Of a stretch of DNA of 63,116 nt, positions 1 through 9,050 are shown in pieces. Source of the stretch: Blautia schinkii (GTDB lineage: Bacteria > Bacillota > Clostridia > Lachnospirales > Lachnospiraceae); NCBI RefSeq assembly GCF_013304825.1, contig NZ_JAAWUO010000021.1, positions 1-63,116 of the forward strand, read 5' to 3'. Position 1 is the first letter of the stretch. Every line of letters begins with the position of its first letter. The notes beneath the pieces are model-generated. The model made no database searches and was not told where the DNA came from. It was given only the letters and a program-made list of their open reading frames with translations. Position numbers and translations under genes: made by a program.

Positions 1-52
1 GAGTGTGGTGTACAGTTAATAGATATGGTATATTTGCAAAGATGTTTATAAC

Positions 53-79
53 TTCCAGTTTTTGAAACTGAGAAATCGG
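53..79. repeat. 27-bp direct repeat, copy 1
   Basis: This copy matches positions 514-540 at 26 of 27 bases (one T/A difference). Each copy sits about 20-25 bp upstream of the ATG of a small gene and just 5' of a GGGGG or GGAGG ribosome-binding sequence. It could be a shared leader or operator, or a footprint of cassette-style recombination. Confidence 0.75.
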
Positions 80-102
80 AATTGATGGGGGTAGTGTGAA
101 TT

Positions 103-507
103 ATGAAAAAGATTGTATGTGCAATGCTATGTATTCTGCTTGTATTTAGTTTGAGTGCTTGTGGTGGAAGTGTTAATGAAGTAAACACGCATAATGTAGA
201 ATCTGAAATATATTCTGAAGAGGATATTGCAGCTGCTATTGACACCATAAAAAAAGAGTTTAAGAGCAACTGGAATGGATGTACTCTTACAGAAATTTAT
301 TATGCAGGGGATGACAGCTCTAAAGACCATCAAGATTGGGCAGATAGGAACAATGCAGATGAAGTCATTGTTTTGCTATCTTCATTCGATATTGATTCAT
401 CTGGAGGAGATGGTTCTCTGAATCCAAATAGTACATACAATGATTGGAAGTGGATTTTAGTTAGAACAAATGGCGGACAATGGCAACATGTTGACCATGG
501 ATATTAA
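103..507 (+). CDS. Small predicted lipoprotein of unknown function
   Basis: 134 residues. The N-terminus is a lipoprotein signal peptide: two lysines after Met, a hydrophobic stretch, then the lipobox LSAC, so Cys20 should be lipidated and the protein held on the outer face of the membrane. The mature part is acidic, hydrophilic and has no domain that I recognise. A GGGGG sequence at about 86-91 supports the ATG at 103. The gene lies in an accessory island, is followed by a second small gene with the same 27-bp upstream repeat, and has a host-like AT-rich composition. Function unknown. Confidence 0.7.
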   Translation: MKKIVCAMLCILLVFSLSACGGSVNEVNTHNVESEIYSEEDIAAAIDTIKKEFKSNWNGCTLTEIYYAGDDSSKDHQDWADRNNADEVIVLLSSFDIDSSGGDGSLNPNSTYNDWKWILVRTNGGQWQHVDHGY

Positions 508-513
508 AATAAA

Positions 514-540
514 TTCCAGTTTTTGAAACAGAGAAATCGG
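514..540. repeat. 27-bp direct repeat, copy 2
   Basis: Second copy of the repeat at 53-79, located between the lipoprotein stop codon and the ribosome-binding site (GGAGGTG near 549-555) of the next gene. Confidence 0.75.
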
Positions 541-558
541 TAGTTATGGAGGTGAAAA

Positions 559-954
559 ATGTATTTCACAGACGAAAAAGACTATATTATGCGAATGATA
601 AAAGAAATGGTAAGAGTATTATTTTCTTTAATGTTTGGGAAAAAGTATGTTTCTGTTGAACTTGAAAAAGAAAATAAATATGAAGTATCAGGGAAAAATT
701 TGAAAGATTTTCTTGATATGATTGATTCTGGGAAAATTAACGAAGCAGAGAATATACTTTTAGATAGCATTGATTATACAGACAGAAATGAGGTAATGGC
801 AGCAGCTCTTTTCTACCAATACCTTAGTGAGAAGGATAGTGAGTTTTTGAAAAATAATAATTATACAAAAGAAGAAGTGATGTCTGGTTTTAAGCAATTA
901 CTTATGCAGTCAGGATATACTGATTTGCTATGTTTGGTCAAAGCTGAAGAGTAA
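559..954 (+). CDS. Small cytoplasmic protein, DUF6483-like
   Basis: 131 residues, predicted soluble and mostly helical, beginning MYFTDEKDYIMRMIKEMVR. The N-terminal motif and the central DSGKINEAENILLD segment resemble small Lachnospiraceae proteins that I remember as DUF6483; this is recall, not a search result. The middle and C-terminus look like short helical repeats (TPR-like pairs), but the match is weak. A GGAGGTG ribosome-binding site lies directly upstream of the ATG. Its neighbours are cargo genes of a degenerate mobile element. No catalytic motif is visible. Confidence 0.65.
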   Translation: MYFTDEKDYIMRMIKEMVRVLFSLMFGKKYVSVELEKENKYEVSGKNLKDFLDMIDSGKINEAENILLDSIDYTDRNEVMAAALFYQYLSEKDSEFLKNNNYTKEEVMSGFKQLLMQSGYTDLLCLVKAEE

Positions 955-1008
955 TGTAGAAAATTCAAAGAGATAAGAGTGATTGGCTGAAAGGAGAAAT
1001 TGTATTAT

Positions 1009-1371
1009 ATGTTCTATATTGTTTTTGACTTTATGATGGCAGTGATTATGTTTTTGTTTGGAATGTGGTTTTATAAATCAGAAGGAAAAGCTGCTAAATT
1101 CTTGTCGGGTTATAATATGAAATCAGCGGATGAACGAAAGAAATACGATGAGAATGCTATGTGTAAGGCATATGGAAAAAGAATGATGTTTATGTCAGTT
1201 CCTTTTATTATTGGAATAATCATAGATATCCAATATCAAGGAATAGGCTGTTGGATCGCATGGGGGATATGGCTTATTATGTTTGTTTTGTTGCTTATTG
1301 ATAGACATATCTGGATTCCAGAAAGTTCAACATTGATTGTAAGAAAGCTATTGAAGAAGCAATCGTATTAA
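1009..1371 (+). CDS. Membrane protein, DUF3784-like, with chimeric C-terminus
   Basis: About 120 residues. One N-terminal transmembrane helix is followed by a loop with GYN and the MKSADERKKYDENAM segment typical of the DUF3784 family, then two more hydrophobic helices. A TTG at 1000 lies only 3 nt from the AAGGAG at 991-996, so the ATG at 1009 is the better start. The last ~16 codons (from about 1320) are an out-of-frame reading of the neighbouring element gene: the same bases in another frame encode FNIDCKKAIEEAI of the DUF3849-type region. The original 3' end was therefore replaced by recombination. Whether it is still expressed or functional is unknown. Confidence 0.6.
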   Translation: MFYIVFDFMMAVIMFLFGMWFYKSEGKAAKFLSGYNMKSADERKKYDENAMCKAYGKRMMFMSVPFIIGIIIDIQYQGIGCWIAWGIWLIMFVLLLIDRHIWIPESSTLIVRKLLKKQSY

Positions 1372-3764
1372 ATTTTGATGGACTGCATTTAAAGGAAGAT
1401 GCCGCAAGACAAGTGCTGGAACAGTTTGGGAAAGAGCGTATGACGTTTGTTATAGCGAATACGCTCCGGGAACTTTCCTATGATGGCAGATTTTCCAGAC
1501 AGAACAAAGACTGGGCAGAACATATCGAAATTCCGGAAAATATCAATCAGGGAAAGAATCTGAATCAGGATTATGTGATAGAAAGCCATCCAGCGGTGTT
1601 GGACGGATTTATTGACATGGCAAGAGCAGAGATTCGGATGCAGAAGATTGAACAGGCATTAGATGAAGCGGAAGTCACCATTACAGCAGATACCAGAGGA
1701 TTTGAAGCAGACGGACATGATGGAACCTGGCATACAGTAGATGAAAAAGAGTATGCAGGAGAGAAGTTCTTCTTCATGGAGCATGATGAGTATGGTTCAG
1801 ATGTGGCAGGGATTATCGTATCGGAACATGGTCAGCTTGTAGCCGAAGATCTCCGGAATGGGTATGATGCAGGAGCATTGGAAGCTATTTCAGAATATCT
1901 GCAGGAGAAAGGGATTTCTGTGGAAGGACTTATGCCGGAAATAGAGCCGGATGAACTTGCATATAAGATTGACGATAAGTATTTTGCAATCCAGAGAACA
2001 GAGGAAGGATATGATTATACCTTTTATGCTTTGGATTACGATGAGATTGACGGTGGTGTTTATGACAATCCTGATATTTCTATGCGACAGGCAATAGAAG
2101 ATATTCTGGAGGACGAAGATGTGTCCCTGGAAAATGCAGTTTACGTTGATTATGAAGATTTAATGGCAGAAGTGGAAGAAGCGAATGAACGACAGATGCA
2201 GCTTACACAGTTATTAAAGAACTGTCCTCCAAGTATTTTTGAGGACTATGACCGGGAAAAGGCAGTAGATACCTGTGAGGGAATTGCAATGCAGTTTACC
2301 AAGAGCAAAGGGTATCTGACCGTACAGGAAACGGAAGAAGGCTATTTTTACATTTTCTATGATTCTGATCTGCATGAAATCAATGCGGGCGATTACGATA
2401 ATCCAGATATATCTGTTCAGAAGGCTACTTATGAAATCTTGAAAAGTGAAAGAATGGATGATATGGAGTGCGTCAAAGTGGATTACAAGGAATTTGAAGC
2501 AATGACCATCCAACATTCCAAAGACTTACTACAGGCAGGTGAACTTCGTGCGACTTCTGAGATTGGAAGAGATGAGGTTGCATTAAATGGTCTTAGCAGG
2601 GCAGAAGTGGAACGGGGTGTCTTGTATCACGCACAGGGTATTCTGGAAGATATGGGATTAGAAAATGAAGTAGAGCTGCTTGCAGCAAGGGTGCATGGTT
2701 CTAGAAGCAGAGAGGAACTTTACAGAGGTGATTCTGACCTTGATGTGGTGCTTTCTTATCGTGGCAATATCCGGGAGGACAGTTTCTTCAATGAATTAAA
2801 TGCTCATGGCATCGCAATGGCAGGTATTAAGGTGGACATCAATCCTATTGCCGAAGAAAGAATCACTCTGGCAGAATATATGAAGGAAGCAGATGCTTAC
2901 CTTGATCAGCAGGAGATCAAAAAGCTGGCGGTGGATTTAGATAATTTCAGCTATGAATATGACACTTACGAATATAAAGATACCGTTGAGAACAGGGAAG
3001 AACAGGTGGAGAAAATCACAGAGGACATTTTGAATCAGAAAACAGGGTGTTTAAAGGACTGGCTGGTTGAAGTATCGGAAGAATCTGATATAGACAGTGA
3101 TGTGATAACTGCCCGGTCATTACTTTCCCGCCTGGAAAATGCAGAAACCTTTTCTATCTTTACCAGACAATCAGAACAGGAACAGCCGGAAGCTACGATT
3201 ACTTTTTATGTGGCAGAGTGTATGGAGTTTCCGGTCATGGGAGAATACCATAATAATCTTACTCTGGAAGAAGCGATTAAGATTTATGAAAGTATTCCGG
3301 CAGATCGACTGCATGGAGGCAAAGGGATTGGTTTTGACCTGTAGGACGGGGATAAGGATTATTCTGGAGAGTACGAACTGATGTGTTGGGACAGAGTAGA
3401 CAGGGAACTGATAGATATGATTCCGCATTATAAGGAAAGTCCATTGGTACAGAAAGCAATTAACGATATGGAAAAGTATCTGAATGAGAAACATGGAAAA
3501 GTGCAGGAAGCAGAACAGACTGTGGAAGTGAAACAGGAAGTTCCAGAAGCACCAGTCAAGAAAGAATCCGTATCAGTAGAACCGAACCGGGAACAAAACA
3601 AAGAGCCTGCAAAGGGTGAAAAAGGAGAACTGAAAAAATCTGTACTGCAGTCGTTGAAAGAGTTTCAGGCAAGGGCAAAAGCACAGGAGCAGGAAAATAA
3701 AGAAGTAGAAAAATCCAAAGCACACTTGGAAGATTATAAATCGGAACTGGAAGAGGGGGAATGA
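1305..3764 (+). pseudogene. 5'-truncated, nonsense-interrupted polyvalent ICE protein (DUF3849 remnant, nucleotidyltransferase, YodL)
   Basis: The open frame runs from 1305 without a native start. It opens with the end of a DUF3849-like region (NFDGLHLKEDAARQVLEQF), followed by two ~80-residue related copies (each containing a TEEGYxYxFY...DNPDIS pattern), then a pol-beta-type nucleotidyltransferase motif near 2697-2745 (GSRSREELYRGDSDLDV) and a YodL domain. A TAG at 3342-3344 interrupts YodL; on both sides the protein reads through in the same frame (GIGFDL, stop, DGDKDYSGEYELMCWDRVD), so a single CAG-to-TAG change explains it. The remaining 3381-3764 encodes the YodL end plus a charged Lys/Glu-rich tail. 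Such proteins travel in Firmicutes conjugative elements and are thought to protect or process transferred DNA. A GTG at 1413 could start a shortened product, but the gene is best seen as decayed. Confidence 0.75.
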
Positions 3765-4231
3765 ATTCAAGCCAGAGTGCAGTATAGCAGGTGAAAGATG
3801 AGAAGCGAAGGAAAAAGTGTCAGCATTGAGAAGTGTTAACAGGTATATATTGGAAGAATTCAGCCAGGGAAACTCTGGCTGATATAAAAACACATCTGCA
3901 GAAACAGAGACTGAAGAAATTTTGAGTAGTGGAATTGGGAAGAAGTATTTAGATACTATAATAAAGAGATTAGCTGGCTTGTATACTGACAGAGAGGACA
4001 TAGTAAACAGATTTGCGTTATTATCAGGGATTGTAGGGAGATTCCGAAGAGCTTTTGTTCAGATGATGAAACAATAGGATTGGTACAGGAAATATATGGA
4101 ACAAAAGTTAATAAAGGGATTTGTTGCGTTTTCCGCTATAATAATCTGCCAGCAAAGAATGTGTTGCCTGAATATGTTTGTGATTATAAGAAACGAGCAG
4201 GGTTATTTCAAAGATCAGCAGATTTAGAGTA
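3765..4231 (+). other. Decayed coding remnant between element gene and bla locus
   Basis: No intact gene. A frame with codons for DDETIGLVQEIYGTKVNKG and ending at the TAG of 4229-4231 stays open for about 85 codons but lacks a convincing start and ribosome-binding site. A second short frame reads IVGRFRRAFVQMMKQ. The look is that of mobile-element debris; I do not recognise the family. Confidence 0.35.
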
Positions 4232-4325
4232 GTTCTTTTTTTCTGAGAGAAAATTAAAAATCGTTTTTGGTTCTTCTGGAGAGTGATTATAGCGTTTGGG
4301 AAACATCCGGAGAAACCATTACCTC

Positions 4326-4379
4326 AGGGTGTCGTAAAGTTCTTTATCAAAGAAGCTTTGAGATGCCCTTTCTTTTTTA
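4326..4379 (+). terminator. Rho-independent terminator
   Basis: An outer stem AGGGTGTC / GATGCCCT encloses an AAAG-TTCTTT / AAAGAA-CTTT stem, with a TTTCTTTTTT tail. It insulates the bla-type operon from the element debris upstream. Confidence 0.65.
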
Positions 4380-4424
4380 TCCAAATCTTTTCTTTTGTTT
4401 ACATATATAAACCTAAGAAAAAGC

Positions 4425-4457
4425 TTGACGTTTAAATATTACAAGTGTAATATTTAA
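4425..4457 (+). promoter_or_regulatory. Promoter with perfect BlaI/MecI-type operator
   Basis: A -35 TTGACG (4425-4430), a 17-bp spacer and a -10 TAATAT (4448-4453). A perfect 26-bp palindrome at 4432-4457, arms of 12 bp around AG with the core TTACA-AG-TGTAA, covers the spacer and the -10. This matches the TACA/TGTA dyads bound by BlaI and MecI repressors, so repression by the BlaI encoded at 10858-11229 is the expected control. Confidence 0.88.
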
Positions 4458-4488
4458 GAAAATACGAAAAAAGGAGAAATAAAACTAT

Positions 4489-6591
4489 ATGAGAAAAAAG
4501 AAAAGAAAAAAACACACGAAGATTATCACAAAAATAGTTTTATTTAGCGGTATATTGATTGGTGGTGGAATCGGTATTGTAACAATAATGAATCGTAATG
4601 TTCCTGAAAAAAGACTAATGGAATATATGAAATATATTGAAAAAGGGGAATATGAGCAAATGTATGCCATGCTGGATCAGAAAAAAAGCAGCATGAACAG
4701 TAAGGAAGAATTTATAGAACGAAATTCTAAAATATATGAAGGCATTGAGATGTCTGATCTGTCCATAACCGATATTACAGCAAAAAGAAAAGAAAACGGA
4801 AATGCGGCAGTTTCCTATATAACAAATATGCAGACTGCTGCAGGAAATGTAGAATTTACCAACAATGCGGTATTTTCACATAACTGGACAGGATATCATT
4901 TAATCTGGCAGGATCAGTTGATTTTTCCAGAGTTATCTGCAACGGATAAAGTTCAGGTAACGTTAGAAGAGGCAAAAAGAGGAAATATTTTAGACAGAAA
5001 TGGTCGCCAGCTGGCTGGAGAGGGAACTGCATCTTCGGTAGGAATTGTTCCGGGCAGAATGGAGAACAGGGAAGATACAATAAAAAAACTGGCAGAGTAT
5101 CTTGGAATTGGAGCAGACGAAATTGAGGATAAGTTAAAAGCCGATTGGGTAAAAGCAGATTCTTTTGTACCAGTAGCAACAATTCCTAAAATACAAGAGG
5201 TCGATCTTCTGACAGTGAATCCGGATGAAACTGTTCTGGAAGAAAAAGAAAAGCAGGACACATTATTGAAGATTCCAGGTATTATGTTATCTGATGTAAA
5301 AGTACGAACTTATTATCTAAAAGAAGCTGCCTCTCATCTGGTAGGGTATGTACAGGCGGTTACAGCCGAGGATTTGCAGGAACATAAAGGGGAAGGGTAT
5401 CGTACAAACAGTGTGATTGGAAAGACTGGACTGGAAATGCTTTATGAAAAAGAACTAAAAGGAACAGATGGGTGTGAAATCTGTATTGTAGATGCAAATG
5501 GAAATAAAAAAAGTGTTATTGCATATGAGCCTAGAAAAGATGGAGAAGATATCCATACTACGATTGATGGTGATCTTCAAAGTACTCTTTATGAACAATT
5601 TAAAGAAGACAGAGGATGTTCTGTAGCTTTGAATCCTTATACAGGGGAAGTATTGGCGTTGGTAAGTACGCCATCTTATGATAATAATGATTTTGTACGT
5701 GGAATGGACAACAGCCAGTGGAGTGCATTAAATGAAAATGAAGACAGGCCTTTATACAACCGCTTTCGCCAGACATGGTGTCCTGGCTCAACTTTTAAAC
5801 CTGTAATTGCTGCAATTGGATTAAAAGTGGGGGCATTTACTGCAAATGACGATTTTGGAAATGAGGGTCTGGCGTGGCAGAAAGATTCCTCGTGGGGAGA
5901 TTATACAGTGACTACACTTCATGATTATGAACCTGTGATCTTGAAAAATGCGCTTATTTATTCAGATAATATTTATTTTGCAAAAGCAGCATTAAAAATT
6001 GGTGCGGATCAACTGATGCAGTCTCTAAATCAAATAGGATTTAATCAGGAACTTCCATTTGATATTAAAATGTCAGAGTCCCAATATTCTAATATGGACA
6101 AGATAGAAACAGAAATCCAGCTTGCTGACAGTGGGTATGGACAGGGACAGATTCTGGTAAATCCTTTGCATCTTGCAAGCATTTATACGGCTTTTCTAAA
6201 TGATGGAAATATGATAAAGCCATATCTTCACGCGGATGGTGGAAGCACTTCCAGTGAAATCTGGATAAAAGATGCTTTTTCACCACAAATTGTTTCGGAG
6301 GTTATGGAGGGGTTAGAGGGTGTAGTGAATAACCCGGAAGGAACTGGTTATGGAGCATGCCGGGAAGACATTAGATTAGCAGGAAAAACCGGAACAGCGG
6401 AACTGAAAGCTACAAAAGAAGATACATCTGGAACAGAAATTGGCTGGTTTACAGTTTTTACTACAGATAGAGATACAAAGAATCCTATTTTGCTCATCAG
6501 TATGGTAGAGAATGTGAAAGATATTGGAGGAAGCGGTTATGTGGTGGAAAAGGATAAGGCGATACTGGATGAATATCTTGGTAATGAATAA
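4489..6591 (+). CDS. MecA/PBP2a-like penicillin-binding transpeptidase
   Basis: 700 residues. A lysine-rich N-terminus and one membrane anchor (about residues 13-33) are followed by an NTF2-like MecA_N domain (about 38-150), a PBP dimerisation region (about 165-340) and a transpeptidase domain. The three active-site motifs are S434-TF-K437, S492-D-N and K633-T-G. This is the layout of low-affinity class B PBPs that take over peptidoglycan cross-linking when beta-lactams inactivate the others. The promoter carries a perfect BlaI operator, and BlaR1 and BlaI lie convergently 2.5 kb downstream, so drug-induced expression is expected. AAGGAG at 4471-4476 supports the start. Low affinity itself cannot be read from sequence. 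Confidence 0.88.
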   Translation: MRKKKRKKHTKIITKIVLFSGILIGGGIGIVTIMNRNVPEKRLMEYMKYIEKGEYEQMYAMLDQKKSSMNSKEEFIERNSKIYEGIEMSDLSITDITAKRKENGNAAVSYITNMQTAAGNVEFTNNAVFSHNWTGYHLIWQDQLIFPELSATDKVQVTLEEAKRGNILDRNGRQLAGEGTASSVGIVPGRMENREDTIKKLAEYLGIGADEIEDKLKADWVKADSFVPVATIPKIQEVDLLTVNPDETVLEEKEKQDTLLKIPGIMLSDVKVRTYYLKEAASHLVGYVQAVTAEDLQEHKGEGYRTNSVIGKTGLEMLYEKELKGTDGCEICIVDANGNKKSVIAYEPRKDGEDIHTTIDGDLQSTLYEQFKEDRGCSVALNPYTGEVLALVSTPSYDNNDFVRGMDNSQWSALNENEDRPLYNRFRQTWCPGSTFKPVIAAIGLKVGAFTANDDFGNEGLAWQKDSSWGDYTVTTLHDYEPVILKNALIYSDNIYFAKAALKIGADQLMQSLNQIGFNQELPFDIKMSESQYSNMDKIETEIQLADSGYGQGQILVNPLHLASIYTAFLNDGNMIKPYLHADGGSTSSEIWIKDAFSPQIVSEVMEGLEGVVNNPEGTGYGACREDIRLAGKTGTAELKATKEDTSGTEIGWFTVFTTDRDTKNPILLISMVENVKDIGGSGYVVEKDKAILDEYLGNE

Positions 6592-6600
6592 TTTTTACCT

Positions 6601-6619
6601 TTAAATATTACAAATGTAA
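6601..6619 (+). promoter_or_regulatory. Second, partial BlaI-type operator inside the operon
   Basis: The left arm TTAAATATTACA is identical to that of the 4432-4457 operator; the right half is only TGTAA after an AA centre. It lies in the 40-bp gap between the PBP gene and the next gene and could tune transcription or act as an auxiliary repressor site. No clear -35/-10 accompanies it. Confidence 0.65.
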
Positions 6620-6631
6620 GAGGAAAATGAT

Positions 6632-7789
6632 ATGAAAAAAATTTGGAAAATATTTGTGGGAGTTATTTTTCTTGCTGTCTGTAGTGGATGTGGCATAAAG
6701 AAAGAGCAGAAAAAGACAATTGAAGATACGAAAGAAAAAATTTACAGAGAGTGTGAAATGCTAGCAGAAGGCTATCGGAACATATATGAGAATGCTGTGA
6801 AAGAAAATGCACTATATGAGCTGAGTACAATACAAAAAAGTATGGATTATTTTGGAAAATATGGATATGCAGTAATTGATTCCTACAATCAGCTGGATAT
6901 GGTTCAAAGTATTAAAGTAGATGATTTTTTGAAAAAAGCAGAAAAAGAGAAGAATGGAAAAACTACTATATTTCAAGTTATAGCAGGGGATCATTTTATC
7001 CGGTATGATCTGAAAACCAAACAGGGGAAAATAGACGTTGAAGTAAGCTCTTTTAAATGGAAAGAGGACACTTGGCAGGAAACATATTATCATGAGTTTA
7101 GAGCTAATTCATGGAAATATACAGAAAACGGGCATTTCTTTATAGAAGAATATCATCCGGCAGGATATGATGGACCGTCTGGATATCGGGACTTTCGGGT
7201 AGCACCGTTAAATAAAAAATGTCGGGAGTTGAATCGAAAATATATACTTCCTTTTGGATATACACTTAATAAATTGTTTACTTCTAATTGGAGTGAAAAA
7301 AATTATGATGGAATAAATTTTTATGATGTTTTTGATCGTTTACTTTCAATGGAAGAAAAAACTGATGAATTTAAGGAAGGAAAGACTTATGAAATCCCAA
7401 AAGAATCATTTGAAACGATATTTCAAAAATATTTTAATATAAGCGCAGAGATACTGCAGACAGGAACGGTATTTCACACAGAAATACAGACATATCGGTA
7501 TCGAACCAGAGGAATCGTATATGATTTTGCTCCCACACCATATATTCCATATCCGGAAGTTGTTTCCTACATAGAAAATCAAGATGGAACAATAACACTG
7601 GAAGTAAATGCGGTATGGCCACAAAAAGAATTAGATCAGGCGTTTTGTCATAGCGTAACCATTCGGCTGTTAGATAAAGATAGATTTCAATATGTATCCA
7701 ATTATGTATCAAGGTCAGAAATAGAGGTTACCTGGTATACAGAAAGATTATCAGACGAAAAGTGGGAGGAATGTTATGGAGATAATTGA
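6632..7789 (+). CDS. Exported lipoprotein in the bla-type operon, function unknown
   Basis: 385 residues. The signal peptide ends in a lipobox-like CSGC, so Cys20 is the probable lipidation site. The mature protein has a helical N-terminal region and a beta-rich C-terminal half rich in aromatic residues. It is a paralogue of the next gene: aligned stretches include F/IRVxPLxxxCRE, the GY..N.L..S(N/D)W block and a C-terminal beta region. These two resemble Lachnospiraceae proteins that I recall as DUF6070, unverified. The gene lies 40 bp after the PBP gene behind a second BlaI-type site and overlaps the next gene by 14 nt, so all three should be co-induced by beta-lactams. No enzymatic motif is visible. 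Confidence 0.75.
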   Translation: MKKIWKIFVGVIFLAVCSGCGIKKEQKKTIEDTKEKIYRECEMLAEGYRNIYENAVKENALYELSTIQKSMDYFGKYGYAVIDSYNQLDMVQSIKVDDFLKKAEKEKNGKTTIFQVIAGDHFIRYDLKTKQGKIDVEVSSFKWKEDTWQETYYHEFRANSWKYTENGHFFIEEYHPAGYDGPSGYRDFRVAPLNKKCRELNRKYILPFGYTLNKLFTSNWSEKNYDGINFYDVFDRLLSMEEKTDEFKEGKTYEIPKESFETIFQKYFNISAEILQTGTVFHTEIQTYRYRTRGIVYDFAPTPYIPYPEVVSYIENQDGTITLEVNAVWPQKELDQAFCHSVTIRLLDKDRFQYVSNYVSRSEIEVTWYTERLSDEKWEECYGDN

Positions 7790-9023
7790 TATGATTACAA
7801 AAAGAAAACTGAAAAAGATGATGAGCGTTTTATTTATTTCGGGATGCTTTTTCATAGGAAATACAAAATGTAAAGGGGCTGATTTAGAATATATTTCACA
7901 GGAAACTGCGAATTATGCTGTACAAGAAAGAGGATATGATTTGCCAGTAGATGAAGTCGTGAAAGAAGAAGCTATTGAAGATTGTAAGAATGTTATGAAT
8001 CAGATGAAAGTCATTTATCAAAAGGCGGATAAAGGGACTTCATCGAATGTAGTAGTTTCTGAGACAGTAATGGAAGAAATGCAGGAAGTATTAAAGGAAA
8101 AAAATGTCCCTGTTATTACATCAGCGCCGTATTCAAATATGGCTAATTATTCTAAAATGGAAGAATTTCTTTTCAAGGCAGAACAGGATCTGCCAGGAGA
8201 TATCGTCTTATATAGGATTAACAGGGATGGTGGGATAGAAAGACTCAAATTCAATTATGATGGGACAGATATGTATTTGTTGGCTGTGAAAGTTGTTTGG
8301 GGTATGAACGACAATCCATCTATTGTATATGTTTCGTATACAAGGATAGAAGAATGGAAATATACAGAAAAAGGCTGGTTTGGTTATACGCTATGTGTTC
8401 CAAAATATCCGGAAGTATCAGAAGCGGTTGATGGCAGTTCTATGATAAGAATTAAACCTTTAAGTGATGAATGCAGGGAAGTTTCAAAGAGGTGTGTGTA
8501 TTTGCTTGGATATCAGGGGAATAATCTTTTATGTTCTGATTGGGATAGATCTGATATGGAAGGGTTAGATTATAATGGTTTATATGAATATTTATATCGA
8601 ATGAAATACGGGGAGAGATATGAGTTTTCAGGTAACTCAAGTGGAATTCCGGCAGAAGAGTTTGAAAATCTGATAATGGAGTTTTTGCCGATAACAGCGG
8701 AGCAAATTAAAAAATGGGCAGTATTTGATTCGGAACATCAAACTTATGACTGGGAACGATTAGGTTGTTTAAATTATAGCCCTACTTATTTTGGAACATC
8801 TTTACCGGAGGTCGTTGAAATAAGAGATAGCGGAGAGGGAAACAATGTGCTGGTTGTTGATGCTGTATGTGATACATTTATATGTAATGATGCCGTTATT
8901 ACAAGTGAGCTGACTGTTAAGTTCAACGATGATAAGAGTTTTAAATATATGGGGAATAAAATTCTGAATAATGGTACGAAAGAAGTTCCCAAATATCAAT
9001 ATAGAATAAAAAGAAAGAACTGA
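7776..9023 (+). CDS. Exported paralogue of the preceding lipoprotein
   Basis: 415 residues. The hydrophobic N-terminal segment (KMMSVLFISGCFFIGN) follows several lysines; a FISGC lipobox is possible, otherwise this is a cleaved signal peptide or anchor. The body repeats the architecture of the protein at 6632-7789, including IRIKPLSDECREVSK and SPTYFGTSLPEVV against the first copy's TPYIPYPEVV. A GGGAGG about 6 nt upstream supports the ATG at 7776, which overlaps the previous gene. A tandem duplication within the bla-type operon is the simplest origin. Function unknown; a role in sensing or surviving cell-wall stress is inferred only from context. Confidence 0.72.
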   Translation: MEIIDMITKRKLKKMMSVLFISGCFFIGNTKCKGADLEYISQETANYAVQERGYDLPVDEVVKEEAIEDCKNVMNQMKVIYQKADKGTSSNVVVSETVMEEMQEVLKEKNVPVITSAPYSNMANYSKMEEFLFKAEQDLPGDIVLYRINRDGGIERLKFNYDGTDMYLLAVKVVWGMNDNPSIVYVSYTRIEEWKYTEKGWFGYTLCVPKYPEVSEAVDGSSMIRIKPLSDECREVSKRCVYLLGYQGNNLLCSDWDRSDMEGLDYNGLYEYLYRMKYGERYEFSGNSSGIPAEEFENLIMEFLPITAEQIKKWAVFDSEHQTYDWERLGCLNYSPTYFGTSLPEVVEIRDSGEGNNVLVVDAVCDTFICNDAVITSELTVKFNDDKSFKYMGNKILNNGTKEVPKYQYRIKRKN

Positions 9024-9036
9024 TAACAACTATCAG
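9011..9036 (-). terminator. Terminator between convergent operons
   Basis: CTGATA (9020-9025), a 5-nt loop and TATCAG (9031-9036). On the minus strand the stem is followed by TTCTTTCTTTTTA, which fits termination of the blaI-blaR1 transcript. Confidence 0.55.
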
Positions 9037-9050
9037 CCCTTTCATATTTG

